Part shown: one piece after another, positions 34,543 to 44,005 of the stretch
How positions within the stretch are numbered: position 1 is the first letter of the stretch
Layout: each line of letters starts with the position of its first letter
Assembly (NCBI RefSeq): GCF_001559075.2
Contig: NZ_CP014015.2
Span: 3,534,001-3,598,000, forward strand
DNA from: Citrobacter amalonaticus
Lineage (GTDB): Bacteria > Pseudomonadota > Gammaproteobacteria > Enterobacterales > Enterobacteriaceae
Reading direction: 5' to 3'
DNA: 64,000 nt
The notes under the pieces: model-generated
Told to the model about the DNA's origin: nothing
The model's input: the letters and a program-made list of their open reading frames with translations, nothing else
Database searches by the model: none
Made by a program: the position numbers and the translations under genes

Positions 34543-36779
34543 AGCGTCGGCTCGCCGGGTGGCAGCGACGCCGGTGCGGTTGGCGCTGTCGGTGTCGTTG
34601 GCGCGGCGGGCAGAATCTGCCAGGTCTGCACCGGTGGACGAACGCCCGCCAGGTCGAAATGTTTTTTCACCTGGCTGTCCAGCGCGAAGCGAACCGTCCA
34701 CTGCTTCAGCGGCAGCGTGGTAAACGATACCCGCAGCGTAAATGCCGTGTTGGACAATCCGACAATCCCGGCAAACGACGGCTCACCAATTATCAGCCCA
34801 CGAACGTCCTCGCTTTCCATTACCGCCGCGACCGCCTCTTTCAGCGCCTGATTGGCCTTATCGGCATCTTCATGACGATCCACATCGTAATTGGCGACCA
34901 CCGAGCCAATGCCGCGGACAAAGTTGGCGAAGGTGGTGATCGATGACCACGGAATAATATGGTACGCCCCGGTGTCCTGACGTACGCCAACAGAGCGAAT
35001 CGACATGCGTTCTACTGTACCGGTTAACGGCCCGATGGTAACCAGATCGCCTGTATTCATACCATTTTCAAACTGAATAAAGACCCCGGTAATAATATCT
35101 TTCACCAGCGTTTGCGCACCAAAGGAAATTGCCAGCCCCAGCGCCCCGGCACCGGCCAGCAGTGGGGCGATGTTAACGCCAATTTCCGAAAGTACGATCA
35201 TGATGGTGATCGTGCTGATGATCACCGCCAGTGCGTTACGAAACAGGGTTAACAGCGTGCGGGTACGCGCACTGGGGAGAGGGCGGCCATGAATATCGGA
35301 CGCCAGCCGGTTTTCGATCAGGCTGGCAAGCAGCGTCCAGCCTACTGCGGAGAAGAACAAAATCAGCACGATGCGGATCAGAATATCGACCGTCTTCTCA
35401 CCGGCGCCGTTGTGCAGCCAGTTCCAGAAATCAAACAGTCCCCATGCGTTCAGCAACAGCATGATGGCGACACACACCGTCAGGATCCGCGCCACGTTCA
35501 ACGCGGTAGAGAGCCAGCCGTTGAGCCGCTTTTGCAGTTCGGGATAATTGCGCTGCGTATGCGGGGAGAGGGTGATGGTTTTGGCGATCCAGCGGGTAAA
35601 CATCCCGGAAACGAAAGCCGCAATACCGATGATCGCCAGGCTGCGCACCGTCGCCCCCATCATAAACTTCAGGCTGTTGCCTGGGTCAAACAGGGAGAAG
35701 AAAAACAGGACGATAAAATAGGCGCTTGCCAGCCAGTGCCAGACCAGCGCAAAGGCGCGGATAAACAGACTGAAGAAGGCCAGCGAGCGTTCCGCCAGAT
35801 TCAGCAGATGTTGGGTAATTTCTTTCTTGTTACGGAAGATCAGATACAGCGCCCACAGCGTGATACACAGCATGATGACCACGTTGGCCATCGCGCCGAC
35901 CTGTACGTTCACCTGATTGGAAATAATCGGAACCGCGACGATCAAACCATAACCAATCAGACTGCTCAGCGAACTCAGTCGCCGGTTCCAGTAACGGGCG
36001 CTGGTATCCTGAATGGTAAAGGGCCGCAGTTCCGCCACGTTTGGACAAAAGATCAGCCGCAGAATGGCTTTGAAAAATTCGATCAGTGCAAAAGCGTTCA
36101 GAAACAGCCCTTGCTGAAAGGCGATGGTGCGGCTGCCTGCGTTCAGTCTGTCACTTAACAACTGACCGACAAACAGGGTCAGCGCCAGCAAAAGCAGGTC
36201 GATAATCAATGCGCCAACGATCATTGCGGGTAGCTGAAGCCAGTTGCTACGCTCGCGGTTCTTTTTCCGCGCCCAGTTACCCATTTTACGATACAACGGC
36301 AACATACACAGACGAATCAACCAGTAGAAGCCGAATACCGCAGCGGCCAGCATCAGGAAGTGGCTGAGGGCATTTTTGAAGGTCTGGCTGTTAAAGGGTT
36401 TGTGCGGCGCATCAGTGATGTTGCGGTAGAGCTGGGCAAAGCGACCAGACAGCGCTTCGCCGTAATGGCGGCTGAGATCGGTGACGTTTTCCAGCACCGT
36501 TTTTTCTTCAACGACCACCGGCGGGGTGATTTTCGGTACCGGATCCGGCGGCGGCGTGGCGGCGACGGTTCGCAACTGGTCAATCAACTCTTTGCGCGAG
36601 GTATCATTTTCCAGTACGTCGGCCAGCGCCCCGTAGGCCGCTTTCTTCTGCTCAATATCAGGCTCGGGCGCAGGTGTTGTTTGTGCGTTAGCATCAGCGC
36701 CGGTTGTGACGCCGGGAATGGTCACCGCCTGGGCTGGTGCGCCCAGCAGGCAAAAGAGGATGAACAGGATCCACCGCAT
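34539..36779 (-). CDS. ybiO: large MscS-family mechanosensitive channel YbiO
   Basis: YbiO (746 residues; E. coli 741) is a long MscS-type channel active in osmotic downshock. A signal peptide (about 1-19) is followed by a periplasmic domain, about eleven helices, and the MscS pore region GALGLAISFGAQTLVKDIIT with the beta-domain after it. The C-terminus is a Pro/Ala/Thr tail slightly longer than in E. coli. The start MRWILFILF at 36779 gives a good signal peptide; a start nine codons earlier would bury it. Confidence 0.94.
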   Translation of the reverse strand: MRWILFILFCLLGAPAQAVTIPGVTTGADANAQTTPAPEPDIEQKKAAYGALADVLENDTSRKELIDQLRTVAATPPPDPVPKITPPVVVEEKTVLENVTDLSRHYGEALSGRFAQLYRNITDAPHKPFNSQTFKNALSHFLMLAAAVFGFYWLIRLCMLPLYRKMGNWARKKNRERSNWLQLPAMIVGALIIDLLLLALTLFVGQLLSDRLNAGSRTIAFQQGLFLNAFALIEFFKAILRLIFCPNVAELRPFTIQDTSARYWNRRLSSLSSLIGYGLIVAVPIISNQVNVQVGAMANVVIMLCITLWALYLIFRNKKEITQHLLNLAERSLAFFSLFIRAFALVWHWLASAYFIVLFFFSLFDPGNSLKFMMGATVRSLAIIGIAAFVSGMFTRWIAKTITLSPHTQRNYPELQKRLNGWLSTALNVARILTVCVAIMLLLNAWGLFDFWNWLHNGAGEKTVDILIRIVLILFFSAVGWTLLASLIENRLASDIHGRPLPSARTRTLLTLFRNALAVIISTITIMIVLSEIGVNIAPLLAGAGALGLAISFGAQTLVKDIITGVFIQFENGMNTGDLVTIGPLTGTVERMSIRSVGVRQDTGAYHIIPWSSITTFANFVRGIGSVVANYDVDRHEDADKANQALKEAVAAVMESEDVRGLIIGEPSFAGIVGLSNTAFTLRVSFTTLPLKQWTVRFALDSQVKKHFDLAGVRPPVQTWQILPAAPTTPTAPTAPASLPPGEPTL

Positions 36780-36865
36780 GACTCCTCCAGTGAGAAAACA
36801 GAACAAAGAGATAAGTATAGTGGCTGGAGGCGCGGCGATTCGAAATGGGAAGAGTCGTAGAGAAA

Positions 36866-36889
36866 CCTCCCCTCCTGGCGGAAGGGAGG
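36866..36889 (-). terminator. terminator of glnHPQ
   Basis: CCTCCC (36866-36871) and GGGAGG (36884-36889) form the stem. On the minus strand it is followed by TTTCTCT, eight bases after the glnQ stop. Confidence 0.75.
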
Positions 36890-36896
36890 CTGGCCG

Positions 36897-37619
36897 TCAG
36901 GAAACGTGCTGCAAGAACTCCTGCAGACGCTGACTTGGCGGGTTTTCAATCAGGGTTTGCGGATTACCGTCCTCGGCAATACGACCCTTGTCGATGAAGA
37001 TCAGGCGTGAGGCGACTTTCTCAGCAAAGCCGATTTCGTGCGTGACGATGACCATTGTCATCCCTTCTTCCGCCAGATCCTGCATCACTTTCAGTACTTC
37101 GTGGCGCAGTTCCGGATCGAGCGCAGAGGTCGGTTCATCAAACAGCATCATCTTCGGCTTCACCGCCAGGGCGCGAGCAATCGCCACACGCTGCTGCTGA
37201 CCGCCGGAAAGCTCAGACGGGTAGTGGTGAGCGCGCTCGGCCAGACCCACTTTCGCCAACAGTTCTTTTGCCTGCTTTTCGGCAGCGTCTTTCTTCGTCC
37301 CACGAACGCGCAACGGGCCAAACATGACGTTTTCCAGCGCGGTCAGGTGAGGGAAAAGATAGAACTGCTGGAACACCATCCCCGCTTCCTGGCGGATCAG
37401 ACGCTCGTCAACCTTCGGGTCATTGACCTTCAGCCCATCGACGATCAAATCACCGGAGGTAATCTCTTCGAGTTTATTAATGCAGCGCAACAGCGTGGAT
37501 TTACCGGAACCGGATGGTCCGATAATCACCACCACTTCGCCCTGCTTAATGTTCAGATCAATGTTATGCAGCACCTGGGTCGGGCCAAAATGCTTTGAGA
37601 CGTTTTTAAATTCAATCAC
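36897..37619 (-). CDS. glnQ: glutamine ABC transporter ATP-binding protein
   Basis: GlnQ (240 residues) is the ATPase of the high-affinity glutamine importer. Walker A is GPSGSGKST (34-42), the signature is LSGGQQQRVAIARAL, and Walker B is MLFDEPTSALD followed by the switch histidine in VTHE. It overlaps glnP by four bases and is last in glnHPQ. Confidence 0.97.
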   Translation of the reverse strand: MIEFKNVSKHFGPTQVLHNIDLNIKQGEVVVIIGPSGSGKSTLLRCINKLEEITSGDLIVDGLKVNDPKVDERLIRQEAGMVFQQFYLFPHLTALENVMFGPLRVRGTKKDAAEKQAKELLAKVGLAERAHHYPSELSGGQQQRVAIARALAVKPKMMLFDEPTSALDPELRHEVLKVMQDLAEEGMTMVIVTHEIGFAEKVASRLIFIDKGRIAEDGNPQTLIENPPSQRLQEFLQHVS

Positions 37620-38275
37620 AGGATTTTCATCCTTCTTTCCAGACTACGAAGCACGATGTTCAGGACTTGCGTAATGATGAGGTAGATAACCCCCACCGCG
37701 GTCCAGATTTCCAGGGCGCGGAAGTTGCCGGCAATAATCTCCTGACCGCTGCGGGTCAGTTCCGCTGCGCCGATGACGATAAACAGCGACGTATCTTTGA
37801 TACTGATGATTAACTGGTTACCGAGCGAAGGCAGCATACGGCGCAGCGCGAGCGGCATGATCACATGACGGATGGTTTCGCGACGGGATAGACCCAGCGC
37901 CAGACCGGCTTCGCTAAATCCTTTGTGGATCGACAGAACCGAACCACGAGTGATTTCCGCGATATAGGCGCCGGAGTTAATCATGATCGTGATAACGGCG
38001 GCGCTAAACGTATCGATGCGCAAGTCCGGGAAGGCCATCGGCAGGGCAAAATAGATGTACATCACCTGGACAACGATCGGCGTGCCACGGATGACTTCGA
38101 TAAAGACGAGAGAGACGTGATTGGCGATCCAGCCGCCATAGGTACGGGCTAAACCCGCCAGCAAGCCAATGATGATCCCGCCAGCCAGACCGAGGATGGA
38201 GATCCACAGGGTCATTTTGGCACCCTGAAGCAGGATCGGAATGGCGGGCCAGATGGCACTCCAGTCAAACTGCAT
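37616..38275 (-). CDS. glnP: glutamine ABC transporter permease
   Basis: GlnP (219 residues) is the membrane subunit of the glutamine importer, with about five helices and the polar amino-acid permease EAA loop GFSEAGLALGLSRRETIRHV (about residues 137-156). It sits 86 bases after glnH, a gap that holds a stem-loop, and overlaps glnQ. Confidence 0.97.
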   Translation of the reverse strand: MQFDWSAIWPAIPILLQGAKMTLWISILGLAGGIIIGLLAGLARTYGGWIANHVSLVFIEVIRGTPIVVQVMYIYFALPMAFPDLRIDTFSAAVITIMINSGAYIAEITRGSVLSIHKGFSEAGLALGLSRRETIRHVIMPLALRRMLPSLGNQLIISIKDTSLFIVIGAAELTRSGQEIIAGNFRALEIWTAVGVIYLIITQVLNIVLRSLERRMKIL

Positions 38276-38311
38276 ATGTAGTTCCTGTTACCGTGGTGAA
38301 AAAAATCAAAT

Positions 38312-38337
38312 GCCCGGTACGCTTAGCGCCCCCGGGC
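38312..38337 (-). terminator. glnH-glnP intercistronic stem-loop
   Basis: GCCCGG/CCGGGC stem (38312-38317 with 38332-38337). On the minus strand it is followed by a T-rich run (ATTTGATTTTTTT). It is placed to stop part of the transcripts after the abundant binding protein GlnH and so lower glnPQ. Confidence 0.65.
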
Positions 38338-38361
38338 AACATCTGAAGGCAAAACGTCTTA

Positions 38362-39108
38362 TTATTTAGGTTCTGAGCCGAACCATTTTTTGTAGATTTC
38401 GTTATAGGTACCGTTGTCACGCAGCGTTTTCAGCGCGCCGTTCACTTTCTCGCGCAGTTCGTCGCTGCCTTTCGGGAATGCGATACCGTACTGCTGTGCT
38501 TCCAGTGATTCACCCACCGCTTTGAACTGGCCGTTACCTGCGGTTTTGATGAAGTACAGGATGTTCGGCGTATCGTGCAGAACCGCATCTGCGCGGTTGG
38601 TACCCAGTTCCATGTAGGCGTTATCGATGTTCGGGAACTGGCGCAGATCTTTCGTTTTAATGTTGGCTTTGGCGTAATCAACGGAGCCAGTACCGCTCTT
38701 CACCGCAACCACTTTACCGTCCAGATCTTTTACGCTTTTTACGTCGTTGTTGTTGGTTTTCACCATCACTAACAGGCCGCTTTTGTAGTAACCGTCAGAG
38801 AAATCGATCGCTTTTTTGCGCTCGTCAGTAATAGTGATGCCCGCCAGCGCCAGGTCAACGTTTTTGGTTTGCAGTGCCGGGATGATGCCGCTGAAATCCA
38901 TTGGTTTCAGTTCATAATCCAGCTTCAGTTCTTTTGCTACGGCGGCCCACAGGTCCACATCAAAGCCAACGTATTTGTCGCCCTGTTTGAATTCAAACGG
39001 GACGAACGCGGTGTCAGTTGCGACAACCAGTTTCTTATCCGCGGCATGAGAGGACACCGCAAAAGCCAGGGCAAGTGCTGCCAGTGAAACTTTTAATACA
39101 GACTTCAT
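38362..39108 (-). CDS. glnH: glutamine-binding periplasmic protein
   Basis: GlnH (248 residues) binds glutamine in the periplasm for GlnPQ. The signal peptide spans residues 1-22 (MKSVLKVSLAALALAF...SSHA), and the mature protein begins ADKKLVVATD. ITDERKKAIDFSDGYYKSG is the family segment of the ligand cleft. The start at 39108 follows an AAGGAAATGCT context; codons upstream of it have no signal sequence. First gene of glnHPQ, under NtrC and sigma-54. Confidence 0.97.
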   Translation of the reverse strand: MKSVLKVSLAALALAFAVSSHAADKKLVVATDTAFVPFEFKQGDKYVGFDVDLWAAVAKELKLDYELKPMDFSGIIPALQTKNVDLALAGITITDERKKAIDFSDGYYKSGLLVMVKTNNNDVKSVKDLDGKVVAVKSGTGSVDYAKANIKTKDLRQFPNIDNAYMELGTNRADAVLHDTPNILYFIKTAGNGQFKAVGESLEAQQYGIAFPKGSDELREKVNGALKTLRDNGTYNEIYKKWFGSEPK

Positions 39109-39160
39109 AGCATTTCCTTTTTTATCCACGGGGCGATCCCCTGCGAGAACGATAAGTGTA

Positions 39161-39177
39161 ATGAAAGAATCGTGCCA
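39161..39177 (-). promoter_or_regulatory. sigma-54 promoter of glnHPQ
   Basis: On the minus strand TGGCAC (39177-39172), five bases, then TTTCAT (39166-39161), a -24/-12 element very close to E. coli glnHp2. Confidence 0.88.
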
Positions 39178-39250
39178 GTTTTGCAACCCATTGTTTTAAC
39201 AAGAGGAGACTGCGCGCTTTTGCACAGGTAGTGGAGCAAAACTCGCTTTT

Positions 39251-39280
39251 TGCACCATGTTGGGGCACTGATTTAGTGCA
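39251..39280. promoter_or_regulatory. two overlapping NtrC sites
   Basis: TGCACCATGTTGGGGCA (39251-39267) and, on the minus strand, TGCACTAAATCAGTGCC (39280-39264) both fit the NtrC dyad. They lie about 75-120 bases upstream of the sigma-54 promoter, a normal enhancer distance. A weaker GCAC...GGAGC dyad is at 39222-39237. Confidence 0.78.
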
Positions 39281-39428
39281 ATCCGAAGGATGCGCGAACG
39301 GTCTGCCTATTTAGCGCAAAGATCGTTGATAAAACAATCTTTCGTTAACGATTGTGTGAGGTGATTATTACAAATATTTTACTTTACAGCGGGGAGGTGG
39401 CGATGTGGTGCACCATAAAAGTGCAAAA

Positions 39429-39446
39429 CCCCCGCCGTGGCGAGGG
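39429..39446 (-). terminator. terminator of dps
   Basis: CCCCCGCC/GGCGAGGG stem (39429-39436 with 39439-39446). On the minus strand it is followed by TTTTGC. It sits 27 bases after the dps stop. Confidence 0.82.
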
Positions 39447-39472
39447 TATTAGAGGGAATGCTTATGATGTGA

Positions 39473-39976
39473 TTATTCGATGTTGGATTCGATGAACCAC
39501 AGGAATTTGTCGAGATCGCGGGAAGCGGCGGTAAAGATATCGGCGGTATCTTCGTCTTTCGCTTCGCTGATGGCTTTACGCACATCGTTGGCGACGACAG
39601 CATAACGGTCTGCCAGTTCTTTCAGGTGATCCTGAACGGTATGGATGTCCAGCGGATAGCTTTTCAACGGCGTTTTGCTATTAATGACCTGCGTGGTCCC
39701 CAGCGCCACACCGCCCAACTGTACGGCACGCTCTGCCATCGTGTCGAGATGGTCGGTCAATGCTGTACGGAAGCCATCCAGCATCTCATGGACAGCAATA
39801 AAGTTAGCGCCGCGCATGTTCCAGTGGGCCTGCTTCGTGATCAGTGACAGGTCGATAAACTGGATCACCTGACGATTCAGCAACTCAACCGTTGCTTTCT
39901 TATCGCTGTCGGAGACATCGTTGCGGGTATAAAGCAGATTGGACGCTTTTGTTTTTACCAATTTAGCGGTACTCAT
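39473..39976 (-). CDS. dps: DNA-protecting ferritin-like protein Dps
   Basis: Dps (167 residues, the E. coli length) forms dodecamers that oxidise and store iron and coat DNA in starved or oxidised cells. The inter-subunit ferroxidase residues are all present: H51, H63, D67, D78 and E82. The lysine-rich N-terminus (STAKLVKTKASN) that binds DNA is kept. The start at 39976 follows AGAGGATATG. Further upstream on the minus strand TGCTATACT (about 40031-40023) is an extended -10 as in the stationary-phase dps promoter. Confidence 0.97.
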   Translation of the reverse strand: MSTAKLVKTKASNLLYTRNDVSDSDKKATVELLNRQVIQFIDLSLITKQAHWNMRGANFIAVHEMLDGFRTALTDHLDTMAERAVQLGGVALGTTQVINSKTPLKSYPLDIHTVQDHLKELADRYAVVANDVRKAISEAKDEDTADIFTAASRDLDKFLWFIESNIE

Positions 39977-40285
39977 AATTTCATATCCTCTTGATGTTAT
40001 GTCCCAGTAATTTACGAGATTCAGTATAGCACCGGTTATCGTTCCTGCTTTTCTGGCTCTGCCTATCGCTTTAATAGCATTTAACAACATCGGTATTTAA
40101 TTGCATTATTATTCATGTAGTTGCGCAGGGGTAAGAACGACGATGACAATATTCTGATGCCGATATGAGAAGGCGAATAAATAGTCGGTGCGGGGCAGGT
40201 GGACGGTGGGAAAATATCAGGAAAATACAGGGAAAACAGCGGGAAGATATTCTGCATGGTTATGCAACCATGCAGAAATGTAAAA
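39977..40285. other. dps-rhtA gap, 309 bases: dps promoter and a palindrome
   Basis: The dps side holds an extended -10 (TATACT, minus strand 40028-40023). The rhtA side holds a perfect 12-base-arm palindrome at 40250-40277. Nothing coding is supported between them. Confidence 0.7.
40250..40277. terminator. palindrome after rhtA, possible terminator
   Basis: TTCTGCATGGTT (40250-40261) and AACCATGCAGAA (40266-40277) pair perfectly around ATGC, eight bases past the rhtA stop. No U-run follows on the minus strand, so termination is uncertain. Confidence 0.55.
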
Positions 40286-41173
40286 TTAATTTACATCAAC
40301 CTCTTTTATTTTGCTCTCCCGTCGAATGGTCAGCGTCGAGCCCATCGAGGCGGCAATGATCGCGCCAAGCGCCAGCAACTGGACAGGCGTGAGCGTTTCG
40401 CCGAGAAACAGGATACCCGCCACGGCGGCCAGTGCGGGTTCCATACTCATCAGCGTACCAAAGGTGCGTGTAGGCAGGCGGGTTAAGGCAATCATCTCCA
40501 GCGAGTAGGGGAGCGCTGTCGACAACACCGCAACCGCCAGACCCAGCGGAATCACCGACCAGTGCCAGAGCGCTTCCCCGGCCTGCGCTACTCCAAGCGG
40601 GACGAAAACCAGAGCGGCAATCAGCGAGCCTACTGCGACGGTGGCCGGGCCGTGCTCAGCACCGGCGCGTTGTCCGCTGAGAATATAGATAGCCCAGCAG
40701 GCACCTGCGCCCAGCGCCATGGTGGCACCGAACAGGTCGACATGCGAAACGTCCTGACCCAGCGGCAGCAGGAACCAGAGCCCCAGAACCGCCAGCACCA
40801 CCCAGATGAAATCAACGGGGCGTCGCGAAGAGAACAGGGCGACCGCCAGCGGCCCGGTAAACTCCAGCGCGACTGCAATCCCCAACGGGACCGTCTGAAT
40901 CGACAGATAGAAGAGGTAGTTCATTCCCCCCAGCGACAGGCCGTAAAAAAGCAGCGGCAGACGCTGCTCTTTGGCAAACCGCAGACGCCATGGCTTGAAG
41001 AAGACAATAAGAATCAGCGTGCCTAATGCCAGACGGAGGGCGGTCACGCCGGGCGCGCCAACCAGCGGAAACAATGATTTTGCCAGCGATGCGCCGCTCT
41101 GGATCGAGGCCATGGCGATAAGCAGTACTAAAATAGGCAACCAAACTGGCGTTTTACGTGACGACCCTGGCAT
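40286..41173 (-). CDS. rhtA: threonine/homoserine exporter RhtA
   Basis: RhtA (295 residues) is an inner-membrane exporter of threonine and homoserine with ten helices in two EamA (DMT) repeats. FYGLSLGGMNYLFYLSIQTV and LTRLPTRTFGTLMSMEPALA are typical segments. The start MPGSSRKTPVWLP at 41173 gives the E. coli length; an ATG five codons earlier is also in frame. It is transcribed away from ompX. Confidence 0.95.
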   Translation of the reverse strand: MPGSSRKTPVWLPILVLLIAMASIQSGASLAKSLFPLVGAPGVTALRLALGTLILIVFFKPWRLRFAKEQRLPLLFYGLSLGGMNYLFYLSIQTVPLGIAVALEFTGPLAVALFSSRRPVDFIWVVLAVLGLWFLLPLGQDVSHVDLFGATMALGAGACWAIYILSGQRAGAEHGPATVAVGSLIAALVFVPLGVAQAGEALWHWSVIPLGLAVAVLSTALPYSLEMIALTRLPTRTFGTLMSMEPALAAVAGILFLGETLTPVQLLALGAIIAASMGSTLTIRRESKIKEVDVN

Positions 41174-41561
41174 CCGTTCTCCCGACATAACTGTAGATAC
41201 ACGCCATCCAGCAACTTGCCTGATTTGTGTATAGAAAAGTAAAAGAGGCAGTGTAATGGAAATAACCTTCTGCGGTTGAGTCTTCGTTGAAAAAAAATTC
41301 CTGGAAAGCCGTAAAATGGCGGCAAGTTGATGGATTAATGCGCTGGCAGATTAGGAATAATCTGGATGAATGTCCTTTATTATGCGCGTAATAATGGGGC
41401 GAATATCTGGAAAAGTGATGTTAATTGAAAGAGATAGCGGCTCATAGAAATGTTCTGTTACATGAAATGGCCCGTTAGACATCACTAATCGCAAAGAGTT
41501 TCTCATCAATTTTTGATATATTTAACACTTAGGATTTATTTGAAGCACATTTGAGGTGGTT
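41174..41561. other. rhtA-ompX gap, 388 bases: promoters and ompX leader
   Basis: No gene supported. The region is AT-rich near ompX and must hold divergent promoters and the ompX leader, which in relatives is targeted by small RNAs. I could not place a promoter with confidence. TGAGGTGG at 41552-41559 is the ompX ribosome site. Confidence 0.5.
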
Positions 41562-42077
41562 ATGAAAAAAATTGCATGTCTTTCAGCACTGGCCGCTGTT
41601 CTGGCTATCTCCGCAGGTTCCGCCGTCGCTGCAACGTCTACCGTTACCGGTGGTTATGCTCAGAGCGATGCTCAGGGCGCGGCGAACAAAATGAACGGTT
41701 TCAACCTGAAGTATCGCTATGAGCAGGACAACAACCCGCTGGGCGTAATCGGTTCCTTCACTTACACCGAAAAAGATCGTACTAACGGTGCAGGCGATTA
41801 CAACAAAACTCAGTACTACGGCATCACTGCTGGTCCGGCTTACCGTCTGAACGACTGGGCAAGCATCTACGGTGTTGTGGGTGTAGGCTACGGTAAATTC
41901 CAGGACACCAACTACCCGACGCATAAAGATGATACCAGCGATTATGGTTTCTCTTATGGCGCAGGTGTGCAGTTCAACCCGATCGAAAACGTTGCGCTGG
42001 ACTTCTCTTACGAGCAGAGCCGTATTCGTAGCGTTGACGTTGGCACCTGGATCGCAGGCGTCGGTTACCGCTTCTAA
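41562..42077 (+). CDS. ompX: outer membrane protein X
   Basis: OmpX (171 residues) is an eight-stranded outer-membrane barrel of the Ail/OmpX/PagC family. The signal peptide (1-23) ends SAVAA, and the mature protein begins TSTVTGGYAQSD. The C-terminal strand ends in GVGYRF, with the terminal phenylalanine read by the BAM machinery. The ATG at 41562 follows TGAGGTGG; a GTG two codons earlier overlaps that site. Confidence 0.97.
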   Translation: MKKIACLSALAAVLAISAGSAVAATSTVTGGYAQSDAQGAANKMNGFNLKYRYEQDNNPLGVIGSFTYTEKDRTNGAGDYNKTQYYGITAGPAYRLNDWASIYGVVGVGYGKFQDTNYPTHKDDTSDYGFSYGAGVQFNPIENVALDFSYEQSRIRSVDVGTWIAGVGYRF

Positions 42078-42092
42078 TCACGTCGGTGATAT

Positions 42093-42124
42093 AAAAAATC
42101 CGCCTCAAGGGGCGGATTTTTTTT
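42093..42124. terminator. bidirectional terminator, ompX / opgE
   Basis: AAAAAATCCGCC and GGCGGATTTTTT pair around TCAAGG. T-runs on both strands serve the convergent ompX and opgE genes. Confidence 0.92.
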
Positions 42125-42141
42125 GGCTGTGTCTCGCGACG

Positions 42142-43728
42142 TTAGCGCGATTTGGTGCTAAAAACGTCGGTTCCCAGGTGGTTGTAATCCACCTTCTGCA
42201 ATTTGAAGTTGGTGATATACACCGGCCCGGCCTTCTGTTCAGAGATAAACCGGTACTTCATCTTAATCTCTTTCGCGCTGATCCCTGTCCACTGTGAGAA
42301 AAAGCCAAGGAAGTCGTTGGCGGAACGCCGCGCTTTGATGACTTTATGCGCTTTGTCATCGCTGGAGAGCACCATAAACGGGACCTGGAAGTTTTGCTGG
42401 AACTGGTCGTCATGCGCCAGATACTGCACTTCCTTCCCGCGTTCTTTAAAGGCGAGGCCATGATCGGAGAAATACGCCAGCGAGAAACTGCCGCCGCTGT
42501 TGCGGAGCTGGTCGTACAGTTTTCGCAGCAGGTCGTCGGTCTGGGTCATGGTATAGAGATAGCAAGAGGTCTCTTTCGACTGGACGAACGTGTCGTACTT
42601 GCCTTTTGTCCGATCGCAGGCCTGGGGATGAGAACCCATCAGATGCAGGACAATCAGCTGCGGCTGGGTGCGTTCCGTTTCCAGCACCTGCGCGGTCATT
42701 TTTAACAACGCCTCGTCCTGGGTGTTTTTGTCCGCTTCGAAGTCACCGCTCTTCAGAAAATGCACTTCATCAGCCCGCTTTGCGATACTGGCGATGGCGG
42801 TATCGTATTCGCCGATTTGTCCCTGATTAGAGAACCACCAGGTCTGGAAACCGGCGCGGTTTGCCAGTGTGACAAAGTTATCCTGATACTGCGGCTTATC
42901 ATCAACGACCCGGTTGAGGGTTAACCCGAGCGATTTTTGCGTTGACCCGCTGGCCGCGACGTAATCGGCAAACAGGTAGCCGTTAACGCTGCTGGCAAAC
43001 GGGGTGTTATCCCAGTGGCCACCAAATGCCCCCAGCGCATCACGGCGAGCGCTTTCACCGATCACCACCACGTAGGTGTGATATTTCGGCTTCACGGCGG
43101 TGACGGTCCAGGTGTCTTTCATGCTGGCGAATTTCGCCATGCGCTCCTGCTCGTCAATGACTTCATTGTTATTGACGATGACGTCTTTGGCGAAACGGAA
43201 TACCGGATAGCCGGTATCCTTTAATTTAAACACGCCGCCCCAGGCCAGGTTCTGTACGGGAGTGACAAAAAAAGCGACGACGCTGAACAGCAGGCACAGG
43301 CTGTCATATTTATTCCAGCGTTTCTTCTCTTCGTCAGGTTTGCGACGCACGGCGATCACGCCAAGGGCAAAGATAAACACCCCCATCAGGTAGTTGTACC
43401 AGGGGAAAATCGTCAGGATCTCCGTGGACTCTTCCATGTTGGTCGAGTGCAGGGCCAGCAGCGTATTGAAGTTTGGCGATCCGTAAGCCTGGCCGAAAGG
43501 AAAGTAACAGGCGGCGACAAGCGAACACACGCCGATCAGCACCTTCTGCGCTCTCGGCGCACTCCGCCAGAGCAACTGCAATATGCAGGTAAAGGCAAGG
43601 GTATACAGCAGACTAAACGGATAGCCCAGCGCCAGGTTGATCAGCAGGGACTGCAAAACATAAAAGCCAGCCCACGGGCTAAGGGCCCGGCTGCGAGCAA
43701 GAAGCGAGTCTTTGACGGTTAAATTCAT
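42142..43728 (-). CDS. opgE: osmoregulated periplasmic glucan phosphoethanolamine transferase OpgE
   Basis: OpgE (YbiP, 528 residues) adds phosphoethanolamine to periplasmic glucans. About five N-terminal helices (to residue about 170) carry a periplasmic sulfatase-fold domain. The motifs GESARRDALG and ASGSTQKSLGL, which contains the threonine that carries phosphoethanolamine, are seen, along with FSDHGLAF near the metal site. It belongs to the EptA/EptB-type family. The start is the ATG at 43728. Confidence 0.93.
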   Translation of the reverse strand: MNLTVKDSLLARSRALSPWAGFYVLQSLLINLALGYPFSLLYTLAFTCILQLLWRSAPRAQKVLIGVCSLVAACYFPFGQAYGSPNFNTLLALHSTNMEESTEILTIFPWYNYLMGVFIFALGVIAVRRKPDEEKKRWNKYDSLCLLFSVVAFFVTPVQNLAWGGVFKLKDTGYPVFRFAKDVIVNNNEVIDEQERMAKFASMKDTWTVTAVKPKYHTYVVVIGESARRDALGAFGGHWDNTPFASSVNGYLFADYVAASGSTQKSLGLTLNRVVDDKPQYQDNFVTLANRAGFQTWWFSNQGQIGEYDTAIASIAKRADEVHFLKSGDFEADKNTQDEALLKMTAQVLETERTQPQLIVLHLMGSHPQACDRTKGKYDTFVQSKETSCYLYTMTQTDDLLRKLYDQLRNSGGSFSLAYFSDHGLAFKERGKEVQYLAHDDQFQQNFQVPFMVLSSDDKAHKVIKARRSANDFLGFFSQWTGISAKEIKMKYRFISEQKAGPVYITNFKLQKVDYNHLGTDVFSTKSR

Positions 43729-44005
43729 ATGCCACTATCGTAATAACGCCATGTGCTTACCCTGGCGCCAAGGGTCATTACCTGCTGAGAGTGCGTGAAG
43801 AGGGGAAGAGGTCCGCATCTGCGAGCCGCAAGTTAGGCAGGGCTGCAAGAAGATAGAGCGTGTGAATGTGAAGGTCAACGGGCTGACAGAAATTGTTTTG
43901 CGAAGAGGTTAGCAAATCCGACAAAAAGAAGGGCTATTTTGACATAAACAGGAGTGTAGCGGCCATATATGACAGCCAGATGAAGCGGCGTACCGCGACG
44001 CCGCG

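Noticed and set aside
35289..36158. 289-codon frame opposite ybiO
   Set aside because: Antisense shadow of the channel gene, rich in Gln, Arg and Asp as such frames usually are.
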